Assembly (NCBI RefSeq): GCF_002027545.1
Contig: NZ_MXAN01000123.1
Coordinates: 1 to 15,526 of the forward strand
Source of the DNA: Moraxella lacunata
GTDB lineage: Bacteria; Pseudomonadota; Gammaproteobacteria; Pseudomonadales; Moraxellaceae
Reading direction: 5' to 3'
DNA: 15,526 nucleotides
Below the pieces are notes generated by a model, which was given only the letters and a program-made list of their open reading frames with translations, did no database searches and was not told where the DNA came from. Shown here piece after piece: positions 6,544 to 15,100 of the stretch. The first letter of the stretch is position 1. Each line of letters starts with the position of its first letter. The position numbers were made by a program, and so were the translations under genes.

Positions 6544-8640
6544 ATGACTACCGCACTCGCCCCCACCCAATACCCCATTACTGCCCTTGCAGGCGTGGGT
6601 CAGCCGTTGGCAAAAAAACTTGCCGAGCTTGACATTCATCGCATTTTTGATTTACTCATGCACCTGCCCCGAGATTATGAAGACCGTAGCCGTATTGTGC
6701 CGATGAACACGGTAGAAAACGGGCAAGTATGTATGATTGCAGGGGTCATCACGGACGTGGCAAGCAATAAAGGACGGCTGTCGGTGTGTTTGGAGGATAG
6801 CACTGGCATGGTGGTTTTGCAATTTTTTAAAACCTATCCGACCCTACTACAAACCATGACCGTGGGGGCGAACATCACCGCATTTGGCGAGATAAAGGTC
6901 AGTCGCTATGGCGTGCAAATGGCTCACCCAGAGTATCACATCACAGGGACAAAGACCTTTGAGGGTGGGCTGTTGCCCATTTATCCGACCGTCAAGGGAC
7001 TTCATCAAAACAAACTGCGTCAGTTTGTCCGCATGGCGATTAATGCCGTCCGTGAGACGCCTTTAACTTGCCTGTCTGATGATGATTTTAACAGCGTGGG
7101 CGTGCGTGTGCAGGGCGATTTGTTGTCCGCCTTGACCGCCATACATCTGCCCGACCCACAGGCGGATATTTTTAGCCAAACGGCACTTTTGACAGGACTA
7201 AAAGACCGCACCCACCCTGCCTGCCAAAGGCTCATCATCGAAGAGCTCACCGCTCATCAGCTTGTGTTTTTGTACCGAAAGCAAAACCTACACGCCCACA
7301 AAGCCCCTTTTTGTGAACGTGTCAGTCCGCTTGCCGATAGACTTGTGGCGAGCCTACCATTTTGTCCGACCAACGCCCAACAGCGTGTTGTTGGTGAGAT
7401 AGTTGCCGACCTTGCCACCAGTACGCCCATGCTCCGCCTTGTGCAAGGGGATGTGGGGGCGGGAAAAACCCTTGTGGCGGGTTTGTCGGCGTGTCATGCC
7501 ATTGATAGTGGTTGGCAAGTGGCAATCATGGCACCGACCGAGATTTTGGCAGAACAGCATCTGATGAATTTTAAAAAATGGTTTGAGCCGATGGGCATTG
7601 GCGTAGGCTGGCTTGCTGGCAAACAGACCGCCAAAGAACGCAATGCCAGCCTAAACGCCATTATCAATAATGACGTACAAATCGTGGTGGGTACGCACGC
7701 CCTGTTCCAAGACGGTGTGGCGTTTGCCAAATTGGGGCTTGTCATCATTGACGAACAGCACCGTTTTGGCGTGGAGCAACGGCTAAAACTCGTCAATAAA
7801 GGCGTGGCAAACAGCACGCCACATCAGCTTGCCATGACCGCCACCCCCATTCCACGCACGCTGGCAATGAGTATGTATGGCGACATGGACGTGTCGGTGA
7901 TAGATGAGCTACCGCCCAATCGCACGCCCATTACCACCGTTACCATTAACCGAGACCGCCGTGATGAAGTGATTGAGCGGATACGCATCAACTGCAAAAA
8001 CGGCAAACAAGCCTACTGGGTGTGTCCGCTCGTCGAAGAATCTACCGCCCTAGACGCACAGTCGGCAGAGTTGTTGTATCAAGACCTGTGCGAGCGGTTG
8101 GATATAAGGATAGGACTGGTACACGGTAAAATGAAAGCGAGCGACAAGCAAGCGGTGGTGAATGATTTTAAACAAGGCGACATTGACCTACTGGTTGCCA
8201 CCACCGTGATAGAAGTGGGCGTGGACGTGCCAAATGCGTCCCTTATGGTGATAGAAAATGCCGAACGGCTCGGACTGTCTCAGCTCCACCAACTGCGTGG
8301 GCGTGTAGGGCGTGGCTCGGAAAAATCCTTTTGTGTGCTACTGTATCAAATGCCCCTGTCGCCCACAGGCATAGAACGGCTCAATATCCTAAGGGACAGT
8401 ACGGACGGTTTTGTCATCGCCCAAAAGGACTTGGAACTGCGTGGGGCAGGCGAGCTACTGGGCAAACGCCAAACGGGGGATATGGGTTACTATTTAGCGG
8501 ACATCGTGCGAGATGAGAGCTTACTACATATCGCCCAAAACCTTGCCAATCATCTCATCAAATCGCCCAACAAAACCGCCCTAACCCAAGCGATGATAGG
8601 GCTATGGCTTAGGGAAAGTGGGGAGTTTGTGGGGGCGTAA
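6544..8640 (+). CDS. recG: ATP-dependent DNA helicase RecG
   Basis: RecG is a superfamily 2 double-strand translocase that regresses stalled replication forks and processes D-loops, R-loops and Holliday junctions. The 698-residue product matches the usual length (E. coli 693). The N-terminus carries the GVGQPLAKKL helix-hairpin segment (17-26) and the OB-fold wedge domain (about 60-150). The helicase core shows Walker A GDVGAGKT (302-309), the DEAH-like DEQHRFG (403-409), TATPIPRT (432-439) and the motif VI region QLRGRVGRG (583-591). All motifs are intact. It is transcribed alone from a near-consensus promoter. It converges with the DUF262 gene across 30 bases that contain no recognisable terminator. 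Confidence 0.97.
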   Translation: MTTALAPTQYPITALAGVGQPLAKKLAELDIHRIFDLLMHLPRDYEDRSRIVPMNTVENGQVCMIAGVITDVASNKGRLSVCLEDSTGMVVLQFFKTYPTLLQTMTVGANITAFGEIKVSRYGVQMAHPEYHITGTKTFEGGLLPIYPTVKGLHQNKLRQFVRMAINAVRETPLTCLSDDDFNSVGVRVQGDLLSALTAIHLPDPQADIFSQTALLTGLKDRTHPACQRLIIEELTAHQLVFLYRKQNLHAHKAPFCERVSPLADRLVASLPFCPTNAQQRVVGEIVADLATSTPMLRLVQGDVGAGKTLVAGLSACHAIDSGWQVAIMAPTEILAEQHLMNFKKWFEPMGIGVGWLAGKQTAKERNASLNAIINNDVQIVVGTHALFQDGVAFAKLGLVIIDEQHRFGVEQRLKLVNKGVANSTPHQLAMTATPIPRTLAMSMYGDMDVSVIDELPPNRTPITTVTINRDRRDEVIERIRINCKNGKQAYWVCPLVEESTALDAQSAELLYQDLCERLDIRIGLVHGKMKASDKQAVVNDFKQGDIDLLVATTVIEVGVDVPNASLMVIENAERLGLSQLHQLRGRVGRGSEKSFCVLLYQMPLSPTGIERLNILRDSTDGFVIAQKDLELRGAGELLGKRQTGDMGYYLADIVRDESLLHIAQNLANHLIKSPNKTALTQAMIGLWLRESGEFVGA

Positions 8641-8670
8641 ACGTAAACTCTTTTGTGCTTGCTTTTGAAG

Positions 8671-10404
8671 TTAGCTTAATTGGTCTATTCGCCAAATACT
8701 TGTAGCAACCTTCGCCATTAACCGTTGGCGTTTTGTGATTGCATCTGGATTCCAGTCTGGATAATCAGCAATCGCCCTTGTGGTCTGAAAATGACTTTGA
8801 GTCAATACAGGTTTTTTTTGCTCAAATTCCAAATTTGCCATTTGGCTGTTTATGTTTTTCTCGCACAACGCCATGTTGCCCAGTCTGTAAGTCATGGATT
8901 CGCCGTCCTTGAAGTCAAAAATCTCCCAACCTTTATCAGGGTTCTCAGGGTAGATATGCTCAATATTAACGTCTGTATCATCTAAAGCAGGGTTGTTAAC
9001 GCCGCTTTCTTTGCGTTCTATTTCTGTCAGAATATATCTTACTACTTTTTTATTTCTTGATGATGTGGTTTTTAATATTTTATCTGAAAAATAGGATTTG
9101 AAATGCTCATCTTTTACATAAACTTCTTTTAGTAATAAAATCATGTCTGAATAGCGGATATTCTCATTAATTTTTTCTGATGCTTTGTAATAAACACGCT
9201 CTAACTCGCCTGTATGCAAACCGCCAATAACATTATAGCGAAACGAAATGATAACGCAAGTTTTCAATGTTTTTTCAAAGTCTTCTGCCTTGAAGTTGCG
9301 ATAAGCAGACATTAACAAAGCGTAAGGCTGTTTAACATTAAACATTTTTAGTATTTCAGCATATTTTCTAGCATTTAAAGACCAATTTGTTGCTGTGCTT
9401 GGATTATTCAAGGATAGATATAGGTCAATATTTTCATCAATTTCTCTAATTAATGAAAATACTTCTCTACGATTGGTTATTTTATCTCTAATTTTTTTAA
9501 ATAATTCATTTTGACGAACAAAAGAGTATTTGCTATTCCAAAATACCCTTAAAAAATCAGGAAAGCTTTCTGAGCCAAGTCGCTCCACAATTTTGTTCCA
9601 ATGTCTTTCTAGACCATTTAATTCATGATTATTGTCCAAATGATTGGTTTCTTTGTGAATGATAGAAAATAAATAATTTTTTAGTAAGTCGGTTGATGAT
9701 AATTTAATGCCACGAGCATTTAATGTTTCAAATACTTTGTAGGCATTTATTTCATCATTTACAGTAATTACTGTAAAAAATAATAAATCACTCATATTTC
9801 CAATAAAGGTTGCAATCTCTACTCCTTTATTTTCACTGTTTTTAATATACTTAGCAATCTTATCATCAAACCATTCAAATGCTTTTCGCAAAGAATGCTC
9901 CGATGATCTCATATTTCTTCTTGGTATGTTTTCTGATAAAGTAACCAAATAATTTTGATAAAAAAAGTCATTATTGTTATTTAGATTTAACTTAGATTTA
10001 GGTTGTAATGTAATGGGGTCTAAATAACCAACATAAGTTTGTCGCAGTTGTTCTAAGCGTTGTTGATTTTGTTGGGCAAATTCAGGATGATCATTAATGA
10101 GTTTTTGCAGATTTTTTAAGCCAGCCAAAACAACAATGCTTAGCGTGGTTAAGCGTTGCTGCCCATCAATGACATCGAAATTCTTGTCATCGCTTGATTG
10201 CAATACCAAGTAACCCATATAATGCGAACTGTCTTTATTATTTGCCTTATCTTCAATAGCGATCAACAAGTCCTGCCATAAATCATCCCATTCATCAACC
10301 GTCCAACTATAATCTCTCTGAAATCTCGGAATAGAGTAAGTCAAACCATTACCAATTAATTGGCGATAGGTTTGGTTTACCGTTTTAAAATTAGTGGCAG
10401 TCAT
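8671..10404 (-). CDS. DUF262-DUF1524 (GmrSD-like) protein, probable defence nuclease
   Basis: The 577-residue protein fuses an N-terminal DUF262 (ParB-like, GmrS-type) domain to a C-terminal DUF1524 (GmrD-type, HNH-like) domain. DUF262 is shown by IPRFQRDYSW (25-34) and DGQQRLTT (80-87), the motif associated with nucleotide binding and hydrolysis in GmrS. DUF1524 is shown by EHIYP (H483), YRLGNMAL (about 506-513) and the downstream NIN (517-519). Family knowledge: GmrSD is a type IV restriction enzyme acting on glucosylated hydroxymethylcytosine DNA, and single-chain DUF262-DUF1524 proteins occur in other defence systems. Restriction is therefore inferred, and the target is unknown. The gene is visibly more AT-rich than recG, glnD or the efflux genes, indicating transfer. 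There is no methyltransferase or partner gene next to it. The start at 10404 has a GCGAGA element about 8 bases upstream. Confidence 0.85.
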   Translation of the reverse strand: MTATNFKTVNQTYRQLIGNGLTYSIPRFQRDYSWTVDEWDDLWQDLLIAIEDKANNKDSSHYMGYLVLQSSDDKNFDVIDGQQRLTTLSIVVLAGLKNLQKLINDHPEFAQQNQQRLEQLRQTYVGYLDPITLQPKSKLNLNNNNDFFYQNYLVTLSENIPRRNMRSSEHSLRKAFEWFDDKIAKYIKNSENKGVEIATFIGNMSDLLFFTVITVNDEINAYKVFETLNARGIKLSSTDLLKNYLFSIIHKETNHLDNNHELNGLERHWNKIVERLGSESFPDFLRVFWNSKYSFVRQNELFKKIRDKITNRREVFSLIREIDENIDLYLSLNNPSTATNWSLNARKYAEILKMFNVKQPYALLMSAYRNFKAEDFEKTLKTCVIISFRYNVIGGLHTGELERVYYKASEKINENIRYSDMILLLKEVYVKDEHFKSYFSDKILKTTSSRNKKVVRYILTEIERKESGVNNPALDDTDVNIEHIYPENPDKGWEIFDFKDGESMTYRLGNMALCEKNINSQMANLEFEQKKPVLTQSHFQTTRAIADYPDWNPDAITKRQRLMAKVATSIWRIDQLS

Positions 10405-10442
10405 AAAATTATCTCGCTTAAATTTTTTTAAATTTTAACATC

Positions 10443-10451
10443 ACTATAACA
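10443..10451 (-). promoter_or_regulatory. Extended -10 promoter of the DUF262-DUF1524 gene
   Basis: On the minus strand TGT precedes TATAGT (-10 hexamer at 10443-10448), forming an extended -10. No good -35 is visible at the right distance, as is common for extended -10 promoters. The start would be near 10436, about 30 bases before the ATG. It lies just outside the left end of the TA-flanked element. Confidence 0.45.
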
Positions 10452-10511
10452 AAAAATCTAGGGCGTGCCTGCCTTTTGTATTTGCAATGAAAAACAGGGG
10501 GAATCGCACGT

Positions 10512-10540
10512 TTTTCAAGGAAAATACGTAGGATGATAAT
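10512..10540 (+). promoter_or_regulatory. Weak candidate promoter overlapped by a Fur box
   Basis: TTTTCA (10512-10517) and GATAAT (10535-10540) are 17 bases apart; the matches are 4/6 and 5/6. The -10 falls inside the Fur-box match, the classic repression geometry. The transcript would run right, toward the small ORF at 10667. Confidence is limited by the poor -35. Confidence 0.35.
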
Positions 10541-10548
10541 CATTTTCA
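10534..10548. promoter_or_regulatory. Fur-box-like operator
   Basis: TGATAATCATTTTCA matches the 7-1-7 Fur consensus (TGATAAT-C-ATTATCA) at 14 of 15 positions. Fur is the iron-responsive repressor. The site lies in the spacer between the DUF262-DUF1524 gene and the efflux operon, inside the TA-flanked element. No known iron gene is adjacent, so the regulated transcript is unclear. Confidence 0.55.
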
Positions 10549-10666
10549 TGCAAAAATTGATTAAACCATCAACTTTTTATCAAATTTCCAATAAAAATGT
10601 TATCAATGTTCAACATGCCCTAGTATAAATCATATTTCATAAAATGTTATAACTAAAAATGACAAA

Positions 10667-10864
10667 TTGCAACTCATCAAAACCCAATTATCCCAAAAGC
10701 TGGATAATCTGAAACTTATCATTGATGAGATTAAGGCAAGCCAAAGCTATCAAGTGGTGAGTAGCATTGATGATTGGCAAGATTATTTTGATAATCAAAA
10801 AATAGAGCTGATAAGGGAGCGAGATAGGCTAAGAGAGCTGATAAAAAACACGGACGTGAAGTAG
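10667..10864 (+). CDS. Small hypothetical protein with doubtful start
   Basis: The 65-codon reading frame has no recognised family. The predicted product is charged and probably helical, with a likely coiled-coil C-terminus (about 45-62, rich in R, E, L and I). It can start only at TTG (10667), with no Shine-Dalgarno. An ATG at 10659 lies just upstream in a different frame and stops after 17 codons; one inserted base between it and the TTG would join the frames. The ORF could thus be a frameshifted gene, a fragment, or chance. It ends 12 bases before the efflux promoter. Confidence 0.35.
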   Translation: MQLIKTQLSQKLDNLKLIIDEIKASQSYQVVSSIDDWQDYFDNQKIELIRERDRLRELIKNTDVK

Positions 10865-10875
10865 CATAAATACCC

Positions 10876-10903
10876 TTGACAATCCCCCCGACCTTGCTAC
10901 AAT
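10876..10903 (+). promoter_or_regulatory. Strong promoter of the RND efflux operon
   Basis: A perfect TTGACA (10876-10881) is followed after 16 bases by TACAAT (10898-10903) with a TGC extended -10 element. Transcription should start near 10910, about 20 bases before the ATG at 10931. The spacer contains a run of six C. No divergent regulator gene or clear operator was found, so the operon may be constitutive. Confidence 0.8.
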
Positions 10904-10930
10904 GCTGTTTTTATCACTCATAAAATCACC

Positions 10931-12115
10931 ATGAACAAGCCGACTTTTAATCCCAAAAACCCCTTATTGTGGGCGATGTGTGCCATTGCCCTTGTGGTGT
11001 TTGGTGTACTAATAGGGCGACTGACCGCCAAGCCGTCAGAGACCACTCGCCCCACATCTGCCACGTCCGCCGATGCATCTGATAACACCAAAGTTGCCAT
11101 GACCGTGCAGGCGACCACGCCAAGCCCCATGCTTGTATCAGACAGCTTGTCCGCCAGTGGCGTGATGAGTGCCAAAGAGACTGCCGAAGTCAGTGCCAAA
11201 ATCACAGGGGCGACCGTTGAGCAGGTACTCGCCGAGGTGGGCGATTATGTCAAGGCAGGGCAGGTGCTTGCCGTGCTAGATAAAGACACCATGAGTGAGA
11301 ATGCGGTGCAGGCACAGGCGGATTATGAGCAGGCAAGGGCGAGCCGTGAGCAGGCACAGGCGGATTTGGCACGAGTTGAGCCACTGCTTGCCATTGATGC
11401 GGTCAGCCGTCAGCAAGTGGATAGCTATCGCACCGCTCTAAAACAAGCCCAAGCGACAAAAAAAGCGAGTTTGGCACGCCTTAGCACCGCCAAAAGCAAC
11501 CTAAATAACACCCAAATCATTGCCCCTGTGGCAGGAATTATCAGTGCCAAAAATGCACAGGTGGGCGTATTGGTTAGTGGCACGCCATTATTTAGTATCA
11601 TCAAAGGCGGACGGCTAGAATGGCAAGCGACACTCTCGCCTGCCGATGCCGAGCGTATCTATGTCGGACAGCAGGCACAGGTCATGGTGGGCGATGAGAG
11701 CGTGGTAGGGACGGTTACTCATCTGTCGCCAACCGCCAATGCAGGGCGTGAGATAGTCGTGCATGTCGCCATGCCAGCCCACTCTGCCCTAAGAGCAGGG
11801 ACATATCAGCGTGGACAGTTCGTGCTAGGCAGTCAAAGTCATCATGCCATACCCAGCTCGGCGGTCATGAGTACGGACGGCTATGATTATGTGTGGCAAC
11901 TTGCCAAAACTGACCAGACAGACATTTACCAAACCCAACGCCAAAAAATCACCGTCTTGGCTCGTGAGCAGGACAAAGTGGCGACCGATTTGCCGTCTGA
12001 TACGCTCATTGTGGCAAATGGGGTGAGTTTTTTAAATGAAAATGACTTGGTGAATATCGTCATGATACAAGACATGAACAAAGACATGGCAGGGGATAAG
12101 GCAGAGCAACCATGA
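10931..12115 (+). CDS. RND efflux periplasmic adaptor (membrane fusion protein)
   Basis: This 394-residue HlyD/AcrA-family adaptor would bridge the RND pump to an outer-membrane channel. It has an N-terminal transmembrane anchor (about 12-31). C17 is not in a lipobox, so it is probably anchored by this segment rather than as a lipoprotein. Two half lipoyl motifs (about 85-118, including VGDYVKAGQVLAVLD, and 196-225, starting APVAGIIS) flank an Ala/Gln-rich alpha-hairpin (about 122-192). A beta-barrel (about 228-300) and membrane-proximal domain follow. It is the first gene of a two-gene operon and overlaps the pump by 4 bases (ATGA). The ATG lacks a clear Shine-Dalgarno. Substrate cannot be inferred. 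Confidence 0.93.
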   Translation: MNKPTFNPKNPLLWAMCAIALVVFGVLIGRLTAKPSETTRPTSATSADASDNTKVAMTVQATTPSPMLVSDSLSASGVMSAKETAEVSAKITGATVEQVLAEVGDYVKAGQVLAVLDKDTMSENAVQAQADYEQARASREQAQADLARVEPLLAIDAVSRQQVDSYRTALKQAQATKKASLARLSTAKSNLNNTQIIAPVAGIISAKNAQVGVLVSGTPLFSIIKGGRLEWQATLSPADAERIYVGQQAQVMVGDESVVGTVTHLSPTANAGREIVVHVAMPAHSALRAGTYQRGQFVLGSQSHHAIPSSAVMSTDGYDYVWQLAKTDQTDIYQTQRQKITVLAREQDKVATDLPSDTLIVANGVSFLNENDLVNIVMIQDMNKDMAGDKAEQP

Positions 12116-15100
12116 ACTTTTCAGCCTATTCTATCAAAAACCCCTTAGTGGCGATTTTGTTGTTTACCTTATTTACGCTTGGTGGATTGCTTGCTTTTAA
12201 TAACATGAAAATTCAGCAGTTCCCCGACATTGATGTGCCTGCCGTCATCGTTACGGTGGCTTATTCGGGGGCAAGCCCAGCCCAGCTAGAAACAGACGTC
12301 GCCAAAAAAATAGAAAACAAAATCACGTCCATATCAGGGGTCAAGCACATTCGCTCGACCTTGCAAACAGGCGTGGCGACGGTACACACCGAATTTGTCT
12401 TAGAAAAAGACCTATCAGAGGCGGTTGATGACGTGCGTTCGGCACTAGATGAGATTAGCAGTGATTTGCCGGCTGCTGCCGAAGAGCCGATTATCACCAA
12501 AGTCTCTACCGCAGGCTTTCCTGTGGCAGGCTACTCGGTGGCGTCCGATAACATGAGCGAGGCGGAGCTGTCGTGGTTTGTTGATGACACATTAAACAAA
12601 CGCCTATCCAATGTTGCAGGCGTGGGGACGATGAGCCGTGTGGGCGGTATTGAACGTCAAATCATCGTCGCTCCTGATGTGGCAAAGCTAAATGGTTGGG
12701 GGCTACCCATTGGTAATTTGTCCAACCAAATCAGTGCTTCACAGACAGATGCCACAGGTGGCACCGCCAAAATCGGTGGCGGTATGCAGACCATTCGAGT
12801 ACTGGGGGCGGCACGCAGTGTCGAGGAGCTGGCTCATATCCAAGTCGTTACCCCAGCAGGAGGCGTGCCACTGGGTCAGCTTGCCAGTATCTATGATGCT
12901 CATGCCGACCGAAGTAGCGTGGCAAAGCTGGACGGACAGACGGTGGTGGCGGTCAATTTTACTCGCTCACGTGGAGCAAGTGAAGTGGACATGGTCAAAG
13001 GCATTGATGCCGAGCTTGCCAAACTCGCCCAAGAGATACCGCATATCCGTGTCCAAAAAATCTATGACAACGCCCAGCCGGTGTTTGAAGATTATAATGC
13101 CAGCATGAAAATGCTCATCGAGGGCTGTATCTTGGCGGTGGTCGTGGTGTGGCTGTTTTTGCGAAACTGGCGAGCGACTCTGGTGGCGGCAGCGGCATTG
13201 CCTTTGTCTATCATACCGACCTTTTTGGCGATGTATGTGTTTGATTTTAGTTTAAATATCATCTCACTGCTTGCCTTGTCGCTCGTCATCGGTGTGTTGG
13301 TTGATGATGCCATTGTTGAGGTGGAGAACATCATGCGACACCTACACATGGGTAAGACCCCGTATGAGGCGGCGATGGAGGCGGCAGATGAGATTGGGCT
13401 TGCGGTGGTGGCGACCACGTTTACACTCATTGCGGTGTTTTTGCCGACTGCCTTTATGAGTGGGGTGGTGGGGCAGTTTTTTAAGCAGTTTGGGTGGACG
13501 GCGGCGATTTCGGTGTTTATCTCGCTACTGGTGGCACGTCTGGTTACGCCCATGATGGCGGCATATATCCTAAAACCTGAACAGCCCAAAACCGAAACGA
13601 CAAGCAAAACCATGACTACCTATCTCAAACTGGTGTCATGGACATTAAAGCACCGCTTTATCACGCTTGGGGCGACCATTGTGCTGTTTATCGGTTCGTT
13701 GGCGATGGCAGGGCTACTCTCGGGTGAGTTCGTGCCGGCAGATGACAGCGACCAGACCCAGCTTACCTTAGAGCTAACCCCTGATGCGGTGCTAAACGAC
13801 ACGACCGTCATCGCAGACATGACCGCCGAGCGTATCCGCCACATCGATGGCGTGCAGTCGGTGTTCGTGTCGGTGGGGACGGCAGGCGGTGGGGCAGACA
13901 GTCGCAATGCGTCCGCAGGGGCGGAAAATAACGCCACACTCAATGTCGTGCTTGCCCCACGTGGCGAACGCCCCCCTAAGACAGAGATAGAGCACGCCAT
14001 ATCGGACGTCATCAAGGGTGTGCCGTCTGCTCGCTTTACGGTGGGTATGTCGGCAGGGGGCGATACGGGCTATGGATTTTCGCTACGTTCGGATAATCCC
14101 AGACTGCTAGAAGAGACGGTGGATAAGGTCATGGCGGAGATTCGTGGACTGCCAAGCGTCTCATCGGTGAGCAGTAACAAACCGTTGCCTAAGCCTGAGC
14201 TTGCCGTTATCCCTGACCCCATGCGTATGGCGGATAAGGGCGTTACCACGCAGTCGCTTGCCGATACCTTGCGTATCGCCACGCAGGGCGATTATGAGCA
14301 GGCACTCTCTAAGCTAAGCCTTGACACACGCCAAATCCCCATTGTCGTGCGACTGCCTGACAGCGTGCGTGCCGACCCTGTGGCGTTGTCTGGTCTATAT
14401 GTGCCAAGCAGTACGAACAATGCGGTCAAGCTCTCGGAAGTGGCGGATATTGACTTTACCACAGGCGAGGCGGAGATTCGCCGTCTCAATCGTGAACGCA
14501 GTATCAAAATCACGGTACAGTCCGAGCAGGAGTTAGGCGAGGTGGTCAGTGCCGTTAAAGGCTTGCCAAGCCTGACCAATCTGCCTGATGGTGTAAGTGC
14601 GATGGACGAGGGGCAAGCCGATAGTATGGCAGAGCTATTTACAGGCTTTGTCATTGCGATGGGTGTGGGGATATTTTGTATCTTTGGCGTGCTGGTGCTA
14701 CTGTTTCATAAGGTGTTACAGCCCTTTACTATCTTGATGGCGTTGCCGTTGTCTATCGGTGGGGCATTGATTGGCTTGGTGGTAACAGGGTCTGGTCTGT
14801 CCATTTCGTCCATGATTGGCTTTATCATGCTGATGGGTATCGCCACTAAGAACTCTATCCTGCTCGTGGACTACGCCATCATCGCCGAGCAACAGGGCAA
14901 ATCTCGTCCAGATGCGATACTAGACGCGTGCCGTAAACGGGCTCGCCCTATCATCATGACGACCATTGCGATGGGGGCAGGTATGTTGCCATTGGTGTTT
15001 GGTTGGGGTGGGGTGGATTCGACCTTTCGCCGTCCGATGGCAGTGGCGGTGCTAGGCGGTCTTATCACGTCCACGTTTTTGAGCCTTGTGGTGATACCAG

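Larger units (their letters stand above)
10459..10622. mobile_element. Possible 160-bp IS remnant or MITE with TA flanks
   Basis: CTAGGGCGTG at the left (from 10458) is mirrored by CATGCCCTAG at the right (to 10623). The interior (10461-10620) is 160 bp and noncoding, and each end is flanked by TA within CTAG. Short GGGC-type termini with TA duplications in YTAR targets are a known pattern for IS5-group elements. The terminal match is only about 7-8 bp with one mismatch, and no transposase is present. This is an inference that could be coincidence. Confidence 0.35.

Noticed and set aside
10547..10580. A Fur-regulated small RNA ending at the AAAAATTGAT/ATCAA-c-TTTTT hairpin (10552-10578)
   Set aside because: The transcript would be only about 30 bases and the stem is weak and AT-only at its base. 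A longer RNA remains possible but unsupported.
13092..13613. A 173-codon antisense frame inside the RND pump gene
   Set aside because: It mirrors the coding bias of the opposite strand, is low in complexity, and has no promoter or family resemblance. The sense frame is unambiguous. Smaller shadow frames in recG, glnD and the pump were dropped for the same reason.
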